Origin: JASHPR01 sp963815375
Lineage (GTDB): Bacteria; Actinomycetota; Actinomycetes; Streptosporangiales; Streptosporangiaceae
NCBI GenBank assembly: GCA_963815375.1
Contig: CAWFGX010000001.1
Coordinates: forward strand, 3,037,454 to 3,101,453
Reading direction: 5' to 3'
DNA length: 64,000 nucleotides
Shown here: one piece after another, positions 35,256-43,087 of the stretch
Layout of the letters: every line of letters begins with the position of its first letter
Position numbering within the stretch: the stretch's first letter is position 1
Program-made: the position numbers and the translations under genes
The notes under the pieces: generated by a model
Told to the model about the DNA's origin: nothing
Seen by the model: only the letters and a program-made list of their open reading frames with translations
Database searches by the model: none

Positions 35256-36032
35256 TCAGGACAGTGCCACCGCGGCGAGGAACAGTGTGAGGTCGATGGT
35301 GATGTGCATGGCGATGGTGGTGGCGGTGCTGGAGGTCCGGTGGCGGACCCATCCGGCGGCCAGCCCGTAACTGAGCACGAGCGGGATCAGGATCGGGTAG
35401 TAGCCGTGCTCGGCCGTGAACAGGACAGCGGTGATGGCGATGCTCACGCTGACGGAGGCACGGCGGCGCAGCCAGCTGTACAAGGCGCCGCGGAAGAGCA
35501 GTTCCTCGGCGGTCCCGGTCAGGAAAAGAAGCCGGATGACGATCAGCGCCCAGGTCAGGGCGGTGGCGGTAGGGAGCCGTGCTTCATCGCTGCCGGCCCT
35601 GACAATCGCCTGCATGGTCGCCGAGGCACCGCCGCTGAAGGAACTGAAGGCCAGCGAGACGCCGATCCCGGCAGCCACGGCCGCGATGAGCGCGACGAGG
35701 GACAAGCCGAGCTGCCGCGCAGTGGGACGGCGCAGGGCGAGCAGGCGGCTGACGCCGCGCGGGCCGCCGACGGCGATCGTCAGGCCGACGATCACGGCCA
35801 GGTAGACCGCGGCGACGATCAGTACGGTCAGCCCCTCTGTGCGGGCCCAGTGGGGGGCGACGGCCCGCGCGATCCCGGTGATCGCGACGGCAAGGACGAC
35901 AGCCAGGGCGGCTGACCATCCGATGCCTGCGCACAGCTGTCGGCCGGTGACCCGCTGCGGACCACTCGCCGCCGGGCTGGCCAGATGATCGCGGGCGAAT
36001 CGGTCGTGCGTCGTCTCGGGGTTCAGCGCCAT
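35256..36032 (-). CDS. CPBP family intramembrane metalloprotease
   Basis: A 258-residue membrane protein with about seven hydrophobic segments. The CPBP/CAAX protease motifs are EE in GTAEELLFRGALYSW, FxxxH in LFTAEHGYY and the late His in IAMHITIDLT. This family cleaves prenylated or membrane substrates or protects against peptides. AAGGAG lies six bases before the ATG at 36032. It is divergent from the TetR gene, sharing an operator, so it is probably its target. Confidence 0.9.
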   Translation of the reverse strand: MALNPETTHDRFARDHLASPAASGPQRVTGRQLCAGIGWSAALAVVLAVAITGIARAVAPHWARTEGLTVLIVAAVYLAVIVGLTIAVGGPRGVSRLLALRRPTARQLGLSLVALIAAVAAGIGVSLAFSSFSGGASATMQAIVRAGSDEARLPTATALTWALIVIRLLFLTGTAEELLFRGALYSWLRRRASVSVSIAITAVLFTAEHGYYPILIPLVLSYGLAAGWVRHRTSSTATTIAMHITIDLTLFLAAVALS

Positions 36033-36068
36033 CACCGGCTCCTTCAATTAATCTGAAGTGACCAAGAA

Positions 36069-36115
36069 AATATAGTCACCCAATATTTGGTGTGTCAATA
36101 TATTTCTGGTAACAT
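36069..36115. promoter_or_regulatory. Divergent promoters around a TetR operator palindrome
   Basis: Rightward: TTGGTG (36087-36092), 17-base spacer, TAACAT (36110-36115), with the TetR ATG at 36122. Leftward: TTGACA (36098-36093), 18-base spacer, TATATT (36074-36069) for the protease. The palindrome at 36077-36092 (CACC, AATATT centre, GGTG) lies in the leftward spacer and overlaps the rightward -35, so one dimer could block both. Confidence 0.75.
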
Positions 36116-36121
36116 CAGGTC

Positions 36122-36886
36122 ATGGATGAGGAACTGAGCCTGCGGGAGCGCAAGAAGCACAAGACTCGTCAGCTCATCGCGGACACGGCCCTGGGGCTGT
36201 TCGCCAGGCGCGGTTTCGAGAACGTGAGCGTGGCTGAGATCGCCCGGGCGGCGGAGGTGTCCGAGACCACCGTGTTCAACTACTTCCCCACCAAGGAAGA
36301 CCTCATCTACCAGGGTCTGGAAGCCTTCGAAGAGCGGCTCCTGCAGGCTGTCCGCGACCGCCCGCCCGGCGAGGGGGTCCTGCAGGCGTTCGGCCGGTTC
36401 ATCCTGCAGCCCCGCGGCCTGCTTGCCGCCGCTGACCCGGCCAGCGCAAACGCCCTGCTGTCAGTCTCGCGCACGATCGCGTCCAGCCCCGCGCTGACCG
36501 CCCGCGAGCAGCAGATCCTCGCCCGCTACGCTGGCTCGCTCGCCGTGCTCCTGGCGGAAGAAACCGGCGCCAGCCCCGGCGACCTGATGCCCTCGGTCGT
36601 GGCGAACACCCTGATCGGCATCCACAGGGCTGTCATCGACTACGTCCGCCAGCGAATAGTGGCAGAACCGGCCGACCCACGCCGAACCGCCCGAGCCTTG
36701 CAAGCCGACGGCCAGAAAGCACTCGACCTGCTGGCCGAAGGCCTGGCCCGATACGGAGTCAGGCCACCACCAGCCGCCGCCCGGCCATCACCGTCACCGT
36801 CACCGTCAGCACCGGCGCGGCGGCCGGGGGAGACGCCCATGGCCTGGGCGCGGCGCGAACGTCGCGGTTGCCGAGCCGACGGCTAG
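36122..36886 (+). CDS. TetR family transcriptional regulator
   Basis: A 254-residue regulator. The N-terminal HTH is clear: ALGLFARRGFENVSVAEIAR and then VSETTVFNYFPTKEDLI. The ligand domain follows, with a variable Ser-Pro repeat (SPSPSPS) and Arg-rich tail at the C-terminus. Its ATG is only six bases after a -10 element, so translation is probably leaderless. It should repress itself and the divergent CPBP protease through the palindrome between them. The ligand is unknown. Confidence 0.93.
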   Translation: MDEELSLRERKKHKTRQLIADTALGLFARRGFENVSVAEIARAAEVSETTVFNYFPTKEDLIYQGLEAFEERLLQAVRDRPPGEGVLQAFGRFILQPRGLLAAADPASANALLSVSRTIASSPALTAREQQILARYAGSLAVLLAEETGASPGDLMPSVVANTLIGIHRAVIDYVRQRIVAEPADPRRTARALQADGQKALDLLAEGLARYGVRPPPAAARPSPSPSPSAPARRPGETPMAWARRERRGCRADG

Positions 36887-37502
36887 GCTCCTGGCTTGCG
36901 GCCCCGGGCGAGGAAGGACAGGTGCGCCATGACCAGGGTGTGGGGGTCGTCGAGGTGGCTACGGACCGCAATCCAGCGCATCGAGTTCGCCCTGATCGGC
37001 CAGGCTGAGGCTGACGATCATTGGGTGAAGGCTGCGTACCAGGTCAGGGCCGATCGTCCGGCGCGAGTCATCGGGGTGGCACACTCGTGCCCGCGCTTGA
37101 ATGCCGATGTCGTGCAACCCGGCCTGCCGGTACAGTTCGGCTAGCGGCGGCCGATGAGCAGGCCGGCGCCATGCCGGCCGAAGGCGGAGCGGAACAGCTC
37201 CCACATCCGGGTGTAGGCCGGGTGGGCCGGGTAGCACAGGGCGCCCTCCACGTCTGGCTCCAAGCTGGCGACCCAGCCGCCGGGCCTGGCCAGCCGCACC
37301 ATCTCGGCGAGCAGGTCAAGGATTCCGGGCGGGCCGCAGCGGAGATCGATCACGCGCTGGCCTGGCCTGAGGCCCACCCGGTCGAGCAGCGCGGCGCTGT
37401 CGGGCCTCAGTTCCTCGGACTGGCGCTGCAGCCGCGCGGTTTCGCACCGTCGCGGCCCAGTGCATAGACATCGGTCGCGGACGGCTGCGCCGGGGCGGTC
37501 AT
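36883..37502 (-). pseudogene. SAM-dependent methyltransferase with several frameshifts
   Basis: It begins with ATG 37502 (MTAPAQPSATDVYALGRDGA), shifts frame, reads LRPDSAALLDRVGLRPGQRV, then IDLRCGPPGILDLLAE (motif I with Gly changed to Arg), then jumps to MVRLARPGGWVASLEPDV, so about 70 residues of the Rossmann core are missing. A further shift follows GLLIGRR, and the frame continues LAELYRQAGLHDIGIQA. A last shift after LDALD leads to HTLVMAHLSFLARGRK and a TAG at 36885-36883, tail to tail with the TetR gene. Three frameshifts and one deletion can be read. Confidence 0.85.
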
Positions 37503-37531
37503 GGCTCTTTGCACGTCACTGTGCTCCCTTG

Positions 37532-37831
37532 TCAGTTCCGGGAATGGGCGGGTAGCGGTCGGCGACCCGCGAGCTCACCGCGACCATGAAGAGCGCCGGC
37601 TGGGCGGCCGGACAAGGCGTCGGCTTCGGACCCTTCCGGGCATGAATCCGGCATTTGCCCGTTCTGCCCGATTCCGTTCACGACCGGGACCGGAATCTTC
37701 GGCTGGCTGCGTCCGGCGCCTTCGAGCGCCAGGCCGGCCATCACAGTCGCGACCTCACCGCATCTGGGACAGGCCGCCGCGCCGCCATCGAACGAGAAGC
37801 AGCAACCGCAAAAGCACGCAACGTCAGTCAT
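37532..37831 (-). CDS. Small Cys-rich zinc-ribbon-like protein
   Basis: A 99-residue protein starting MTDVACFCGCCFSFDGGAAA and then CPRCGE, giving a CxCxCC cluster and a CxxC at residues 6-11 and 21-24. This looks like a zinc ribbon. The rest is Pro/Gly-rich and probably disordered. The ATG at 37831 follows a 36-base pure purine tract on its own strand that ends in AAGAAGG, which would act as ribosome site. The family is not named; a false frame is possible but the Cys pattern argues for a real gene. Confidence 0.55.
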   Translation of the reverse strand: MTDVACFCGCCFSFDGGAAACPRCGEVATVMAGLALEGAGRSQPKIPVPVVNGIGQNGQMPDSCPEGSEADALSGRPAGALHGRGELAGRRPLPAHSRN

Positions 37832-37839
37832 TATCGACA

Positions 37840-37875
37840 CCTTCTTTCTCTCTCTTTCTCTCTCTTTCTTTCTCT
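37840..37875. repeat. 36-base CT/GA simple-sequence tract
   Basis: Unbroken pyrimidines on the plus strand made of CT and TTTC units. It is directly upstream of the small Cys-rich gene (minus strand), so its length would set the distance or strength of the ribosome site. Confidence 0.85.
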
Positions 37876-38165
37876 GCGCCCGCTGCCGTGCGGGCCCGGC
37901 CGGCCGTTGACGGCAGCGGAACCGGGGCACTCTCTAGGGCTATGGATCGGGCACCCACCCGCCGCCCTGATACAGCAGCGTCGGCGTCGGCTGCCCCTAT
38001 CTCTGCCGCGCGCCTGGGCCCGACTATCTCCGCCCGCCATGTGACTGGGCGTGTGAGAGCTCAGGAAATGAGGCGCCGCGTTGCGCGCTGCCGGTACCAC
38101 GCGGCTTCACACGGCCGGGAGGCATCGTCGGCGGCACGGATATCAGTGATGGAGGGAGAACCAAG
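37876..38165. other. Intergenic region before tautomerase gene
   Basis: No supported gene. GGAGGGAG near 38151-38158 is the ribosome site of the tautomerase gene. Confidence 0.4.
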
Positions 38166-38402
38166 ATGCCGCTGGTCACGGTGAAGGTGATCGAGGGAGT
38201 CTTCACGCAAGACCAGAAGCAGGAGATGATCAATAAGATCACCGACACGATGGTCGAAATCGAGGGCGAGAACCTCCGGCCGGTCACCTGGGTCCTCATC
38301 GAGGAGGTGCTCAGCGGCGACTGGGGCATCGCGGGCAATGGCCTCACGACGGCCGATGTGCACGCTTTGCAGGCGCAGCCGGCTGCGGCCACAGCGGGCT
38401 GA
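38166..38402 (+). CDS. 4-oxalocrotonate tautomerase family protein
   Basis: A 78-residue protein beginning MPLVTVKVIEGVFTQDQKQE. After Met removal Pro1 would be the catalytic base, as in all 4-oxalocrotonate tautomerases. The VTWVLIEEV strand and GDWGIAGN loop also fit. GGAGGGAG lies just upstream. No aromatic-degradation genes are nearby, so it may act on another keto-enol substrate. Confidence 0.9.
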   Translation: MPLVTVKVIEGVFTQDQKQEMINKITDTMVEIEGENLRPVTWVLIEEVLSGDWGIAGNGLTTADVHALQAQPAAATAG

Positions 38403-38412
38403 GCCCCGTCCG

Positions 38413-38610
38413 GTGACCCTACGGGTACGGCTGCTCGGGCATCCACGCATCGAAGGCGGGACCAGGCAGCCGTGCCAGCCGCCACGGGGCAGAAGTCCTG
38501 GGCGCTGCTGGCGCGGGTTTTCCTGGCCGAACGGGACGGTTCCTTGCCCGCCGCCGAAATCGGCGGGACGTTGCCGGAGGGTGTGGAGCCGCGCAACTGC
38601 CCGGCATTCG
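38413..38610 (+). pseudogene. SARP/AfsR-type regulator N-terminal fragment
   Basis: The GTG at 38413 starts VTLRVRLLGHPRIEGG, the opening strand of SARP-type winged-helix domains. The frame shifts near 38480, after which the other frame reads GQKSWALLARVFLAERDGSL, the next helix of the same domain. Similarity then fades. The remaining protein is absent. Confidence 0.6.
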
Positions 38611-38753
38611 GCGTCTGGCTGATGCTGGCCCGCGGTAGATGCGTGGCCACAGCCGCCTGCGGCGACCACCCATCGAGCCATGCAGCACAAGCCTGCGCGT
38701 TTCTTCCACGGGATCGAGTTGAGCAGGTCGCAGGGTCTTCTTCGCCTGTGCTG

Positions 38754-38966
38754 TCAGATGCTCCAGAGTGCCTGGGTCGGGGACAGACGGGCGGCGCGGA
38801 TGGCGGGCAGCAGCCCGGCTAGGGCGCCGATGATGACAGCCGCAGCGAGGCCGCCGACCCAGGCGTCGAGCGGGACGACGACGGGCTCGCCGTGACCCCG
38901 GGCGTAGGCGGCGACAGCGGCCGCGCCGATGGGCGACTCCGGCAGCGCCGCCGGCTGACGCCCCAA
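38754..38966 (-). pseudogene. FtsX-type ABC permease C-terminal fragment
   Basis: The frame reads PVVVPLDAWVGGLAAAVIIG, then ALAGLLPAIRAARLSPTQAL and ends WSI. This is the last membrane helix and conserved PAxRAARLSPxxAL tail of MacB/FtsX permeases. Nothing of the other domains is present. Confidence 0.65.
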
Positions 38967-39528
38967 ACTGGGCGAACCCCCGTCATAGAAACCCGGCCGC
39001 GTGTCGGCTATCGCATTACCGTCGATCGAGGGTGAATGACAGCAGGCCTAATTAACATTCATTCGGGTGCCGCCAGGGCAGCCGCCCGGCATGCCGAATG
39101 CCTGTTATTCGTTATGCATAGGTGTGTCGAATCGCCAATACGGCCGTCCAGAACGTCGGGCCGTGGAACCCGGAAAGGGCAGTCGGCGTGGTCTGATGCG
39201 GACAGGTGCACGTGCTCCGTATGCCGGCATGTCCCTATAGCATCGCGGCATGAGCGAGGCGCAGATCGCCGTCGCGGCGGGCTGAGCACGGACCAGGCCG
39301 GGTGGAGGGCTGCGGTCGCGGCGCGCGGGTCGACGGCGGCCCGGCCCGCCGCTCCTCTGTCTCTGCGAAGTGCTTGGTTCATGCTGGCGGTGGCCATCAC
39401 CGTTACCGTCCGCGACGTGGACGCGGCGGACGCCGCGGTGCCCGTTGACGCGCTGGTACCCGGGTGAGACCTCGACGTGTTTGCTCCGGTCCGCAGGATC
39501 CCTGAGGTGGCTCCAGTCCTGAATTAAC
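38967..39528. other. Intergenic region, no gene seen
   Basis: About 560 bases without a supported frame between the permease fossil and the third GH18 promoter. Confidence 0.4.
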
Positions 39529-39581
39529 AAGAAAGTTTCTTTATAGTAAGTCTTGACGGCCCTGCTCTCCGGGCATACAAA
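39529..39581 (+). promoter_or_regulatory. GH18 operator and promoter
   Basis: AAGAAA-G-TTTCTT at 39529-39541 repeats the core of the palindrome before the first GH18 gene. Twelve bases on is TTGACG (39553-39558), a 17-base spacer and TACAAA (39576-39581). The ATG follows 75 bases later with GGAGGG before it. Confidence 0.7.
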
Positions 39582-39656
39582 GTGACCACATCACCGCTTT
39601 GCCAGCTCATGCGAGGCGCCAGATCGCCTTAGCTCCTCTCACCCTCTGGAGGGTCC

Positions 39657-40949
39657 ATGCAGGTCGGAAGACGGATTCTGCGCGCAGCTCTTATCGCTGT
39701 CTCGGCGGTTGGGTTATCAGCCGGCGGCTCGGTCCTCGCGCTGGCCTTAGGGCCCACCGCGCAGGCATCCACCGCGTGCGCCGCGGCGTGGAGTTCCACC
39801 ACTGTCTACACCGCCGGCGATCAGGCCAGCGAGGACGGGATCAATTACACCGCTAACTGGTGGACTGAGGGCAACGACCCGGCGACCAACAACGGCGGCA
39901 GCGGCTCGGGGGAGCCGTGGACATCCGACGGCTCTTGCACTGGCGGCTCCGGATCGGGCTCGGGATCGGGCTCAGGGTCGGGGTCCGGCACGACGGGTTC
40001 GGTGAGCGGCCTGCTCTTCAGCCCGTACAAGGACGTCACGATCAACATGAACTGGAACACCGACCAGATGCAGTCGGCCGTGACGGGGACCGACCTGCCG
40101 GTGGTGGGCTCCGGCAGCCTGGTGTCGGAGTACATCCCGAAGCTGCCTGCGATCACGCTCGCGTTCGCTACCGGAACCTGTGGCAGCGAGACCTGGGGTG
40201 GTGTCTCGGGTGCCGACTGGGCTGCTGAGAACGTTCCGCAGCTCCACGCCGCCAACCTGAATTACGTTGTCTCGACCGGTGGTGCGGACGGGACCTTCAG
40301 CTGCGACTCGACGGCTGGGATGGAATCGTTCATCGCCACCTACGCCAGCCCGAACCTGGTCGGCATCGACTTCGACATCGAAGGCGGCCAGACCGAGTCG
40401 GAGATCGAAGGCCTGGTGGATGCGGCGGCGGGAGCACAGTCGCAGTACCCGGACCTGCAGTTCTCGTTCACGCTCGCCACGCTGGCAGCATCCGATGGCA
40501 GCTACGGCGGAGTGAACTCGCTCGGCAACGAGGTCGTCAAGGCGGTGCTCGGCTCCAGCCTGAAGAACTACGTCATTAACCTGATGACCATGGACTACGG
40601 CAGCGCGTCCAGCAGCGTCTGCGTCGTTGTCTCCGGCAGCTGCGAGATGGCGCAGTCGGCGATCCAGGCGGTAGAGAACCTCGAGCACACCTACGGAATC
40701 CCGGCGAGCAAGATCGCCGTCACCCCGATGATCGGCATGAACGACACCACCAGCGAGACCTTCACTCCCGCGGACGTGGACACGCTGACGGGATACGCGG
40801 CCGGCAACGGCCTGGCCGGGCTGCACTTCTGGTCACTGGACCGGGACACGCCGTGCGCCGATACGTATGCATCCCCCACCTGCAACTCGGTTTCCGGGAC
40901 GACCGCACTGGAGTACACCAACAGGTTCCTGAGCGACCTCGGGGACTGA
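39657..40949 (+). CDS. Secreted GH18-like chitinase with N-terminal CBM5/12
   Basis: A 430-residue exported enzyme. Residues 1-39 are the signal peptide. Residues 40-85 are a CBM5/12 chitin-binding module (AAAWSSTTVYTAGDQ and NWWTEGNDP, with exposed Trp). A Gly-Ser linker of about 20 residues encoded by a repetitive stretch joins it to the barrel, whose catalytic signature is GIDFDIEGGQ, followed by NLMTMDYGSA and LHFWSLDRDT. GGAGGG precedes the ATG by about five bases. A terminator-like hairpin follows the stop. It is the third paralogue and shares its operator core with the first. Confidence 0.93.
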   Translation: MQVGRRILRAALIAVSAVGLSAGGSVLALALGPTAQASTACAAAWSSTTVYTAGDQASEDGINYTANWWTEGNDPATNNGGSGSGEPWTSDGSCTGGSGSGSGSGSGSGSGTTGSVSGLLFSPYKDVTINMNWNTDQMQSAVTGTDLPVVGSGSLVSEYIPKLPAITLAFATGTCGSETWGGVSGADWAAENVPQLHAANLNYVVSTGGADGTFSCDSTAGMESFIATYASPNLVGIDFDIEGGQTESEIEGLVDAAAGAQSQYPDLQFSFTLATLAASDGSYGGVNSLGNEVVKAVLGSSLKNYVINLMTMDYGSASSSVCVVVSGSCEMAQSAIQAVENLEHTYGIPASKIAVTPMIGMNDTTSETFTPADVDTLTGYAAGNGLAGLHFWSLDRDTPCADTYASPTCNSVSGTTALEYTNRFLSDLGD

Positions 40950-40961
40950 CCGAGATCCTAG

Positions 40962-40997
40962 GGCGGGCCGTGCACGGGCTACCTTGCGCGGCCCGCC
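40962..40997 (+). terminator. Hairpin after GH18 gene
   Basis: GGCGGGCCG (40962-40970) and CGGCCCGCC (40989-40997) are exact complements with an 18-base loop, 12 bases after the stop. No strong T-run follows. Confidence 0.6.
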
Positions 40998-41082
40998 TCC
41001 CTTGTCATGCGACTGAGCCCTGAGGCATGTGGCATAGGCCTGCCCGTTTCGGCCGATGCGGCCCATCTCGGATGATGGGCGC

Positions 41083-41379
41083 ATGAAGTGGACCTTCGCC
41101 GGCGAGGTGATCGAGTGGCGCGGACCGCCGCCGTACCTCTTTGTGGCTATGACGCCGGAGGACAGCGAGGATCTCAAGGAGGAAGCCCGCGGCCTGATCT
41201 ACTGGGGCCAGGTGCCGGTCCACGTCACCATCGGCGGCACCGAGTTCACCACTGCCCTGTTCCCCAGGGACGGCCGCTACCTGGTGCCCGTCAAGGTGGC
41301 AGTGCAGCGAGCGGAGGCGATCGGGGAAGGCGCGGTCATCGAGGTGGTCTTGCGTCTCAACGTCTCGCGGAGGGAATGA
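41083..41379 (+). CDS. DUF1905 domain protein
   Basis: A 98-residue all-beta protein starting MKWTFAGEVIEWRGPPPYLF with the DUF1905 pattern (a small barrel including VHVTIGGTEFTTALFP and YLVPVKVAVQ). Its function is unknown. I start at ATG 41083; the upstream frame to 41056 adds no recognised sequence. Confidence 0.85.
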   Translation: MKWTFAGEVIEWRGPPPYLFVAMTPEDSEDLKEEARGLIYWGQVPVHVTIGGTEFTTALFPRDGRYLVPVKVAVQRAEAIGEGAVIEVVLRLNVSRRE

Positions 41380-41505
41380 CGAGCGGATGAACCTGCGGCA
41401 TCCGGAAGATCTTCGCACCAAGCCCCGGCCGACGCCTGGTCATCGAGTGGTTAGCAATCGCAAGCACGGCACCGAGGCCATTGGGCTCAATGGCAAGAGC
41501 AGTAG

Positions 41506-43032
41506 CTAACCCGGCAGGCTGGAGATCACCGATCCCTGCGGCACTGAATTGTTCTGGGCTGCATCAATCTGCTGCTGTGTAAGGCCGACCGCCACACAGC
41601 CAGCCGTGCTGGGGCAGCTCAGGTCGACGAACGCGACCAGCGGGGACCCGCCCGCTGTCGGCACCTGCTGCGGGGTCCAGGTCAGGCCGTCGGTGGTTGT
41701 GGCGATGAGCGGGCCGGCGGCCAGGACACAGTCCAGGCCTGTGGCGCAGCTCGCCTGGAGATAGTCGCCCTGGTAATCGTCTGGGAGAGCTGACTGCTGC
41801 CAGGTGAGGCCTCCGTTGGAGGTGACGGCGATCCCTGCGCCGAATGTGACAATGCAGTGCAGCGCATCGCTGCAACTCTCAGCAGAACCGATGTAGGGCA
41901 GATGCGCCTGCGCTGGGGTCCCGAGAAAAGGCGGCCGCAACGTCCAGCTAATGCCGTTATCAGCGGAGCTGACTGCCTGAAAGCCCTGCAAGATGTTGTT
42001 AGCGTTAAAGACTGGGCCTAGGCCGATGCAGTCGCCGTCCGGATCGCAGTGCAGGTAACCGATACTGCTTAGCGCGTTGCCGGGCAGCGGCGCGGCCATG
42101 GTCCAGCTCCGGCCGCCATCTGTCGTCGAGAAGAACACGCCAGTGGGCACGACGGCAGAGTCCGTTGTGTGGATGACGCAATGCTCAGCCGTCGCGCACG
42201 ACACCGCGTCGATGTAGGGATTGACGGCGCCGGGCGCCACGGGCGTCGGCTCGGTCCTCCAGCTCGCGCCGCCGTCGGTGGTCACGGCGAGACCCTGTAC
42301 GGTCGGGACGAAGCAGTCCGTCACGGTGGGGCAGGACGGATCCGCGAAGGCCAACGTCCGGGCGCCGACGTTGACGTTCGGCACAGTCGCCAGCCTGTGC
42401 CAGGTGAGGCCGCCGTCAGTGCTCCGGTCGGCGGTCGCGGTCGGCTGGTCCGCCTGGCTGAAGATCAGCGCGTTGCACACCGAGGCGGTGACGCAGTCCA
42501 TCTGGCCTGGCTGGTCCGCCGTTCCCAGGTAGCGGAAGGGGGACGCGAACGGCGCCGCGGCACTCGGGGACGCCGACGAAGCGCCCGGCGTGGCGCCCGG
42601 CCCACTGGTGACGGCCAGGACCCCGGCGACCACGGCTAGCACCGCGGCTGCGGCGGCGAGCGGCGCCACGAAGACTGGCCAGCGCCGGCGGCCCCACCCG
42701 GCGCGATCGCGCCCGGGGTGACGGGGTTCGGCAGGCAGCCCGGGTTCTGCCATCCGCCCGGGCTCCGCCTCGCCCTCGGGTTCAGCCCGGCTGACCGCCG
42801 CCCCTGCCGGGGCGAGCGCCGCAGCCACGCCGCGGGTGATCCTCTCGCCGACCTCGTCGGCCGGCCAGTCCAGGACCCCCAGCCCGGCCAGGTCCGCGAC
42901 CAGCGCCTCGTCAGCCGTCCGGGGCTGAGGCACGGGCCCGGCTTGCTGCCCGGCGGCCGATCGCCTGGCCACGATCTCGTCAACCGCCTGGTCGATCTGC
43001 ACGAGCCGGTCCACTGCGTCGTCCTCGCTCAT
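41506..43032 (-). CDS. Anti-sigma-like membrane protein with Asp-box propeller
   Basis: A 508-residue protein. Residues 1-110 are cytoplasmic and helical (MSEDDAVDRLVQIDQAVDEI), one transmembrane segment lies near 120-145 (VFVAPLAAAAAVLAVVAGVL), and about 350 residues are outside. That part holds six Asp boxes (STDGGLTW, TTDGGASW, TTDGGRSW, SADNGISW, TSNGGLTW, TTTDGLTW) and seven C-x5-C pairs such as CATAEHC and CPSTAGC, one per blade. It is placed directly after an ECF sigma gene, so an anti-sigma role is inferred. GGGGAG lies six bases before the ATG at 43032. Confidence 0.82.
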   Translation of the reverse strand: MSEDDAVDRLVQIDQAVDEIVARRSAAGQQAGPVPQPRTADEALVADLAGLGVLDWPADEVGERITRGVAAALAPAGAAVSRAEPEGEAEPGRMAEPGLPAEPRHPGRDRAGWGRRRWPVFVAPLAAAAAVLAVVAGVLAVTSGPGATPGASSASPSAAAPFASPFRYLGTADQPGQMDCVTASVCNALIFSQADQPTATADRSTDGGLTWHRLATVPNVNVGARTLAFADPSCPTVTDCFVPTVQGLAVTTDGGASWRTEPTPVAPGAVNPYIDAVSCATAEHCVIHTTDSAVVPTGVFFSTTDGGRSWTMAAPLPGNALSSIGYLHCDPDGDCIGLGPVFNANNILQGFQAVSSADNGISWTLRPPFLGTPAQAHLPYIGSAESCSDALHCIVTFGAGIAVTSNGGLTWQQSALPDDYQGDYLQASCATGLDCVLAAGPLIATTTDGLTWTPQQVPTAGGSPLVAFVDLSCPSTAGCVAVGLTQQQIDAAQNNSVPQGSVISSLPG

Positions 43033-43087
43033 GTCTGCTCCCCGTTCATCTCCGGCCGCCGGCCCATCTTTTTGTGGGTGCCGTCGT

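Noticed and set aside
37840..37875. CT tract as a possible CRISPR or direct-repeat array
   Set aside because: It is a simple dinucleotide-type tract with no spacers.
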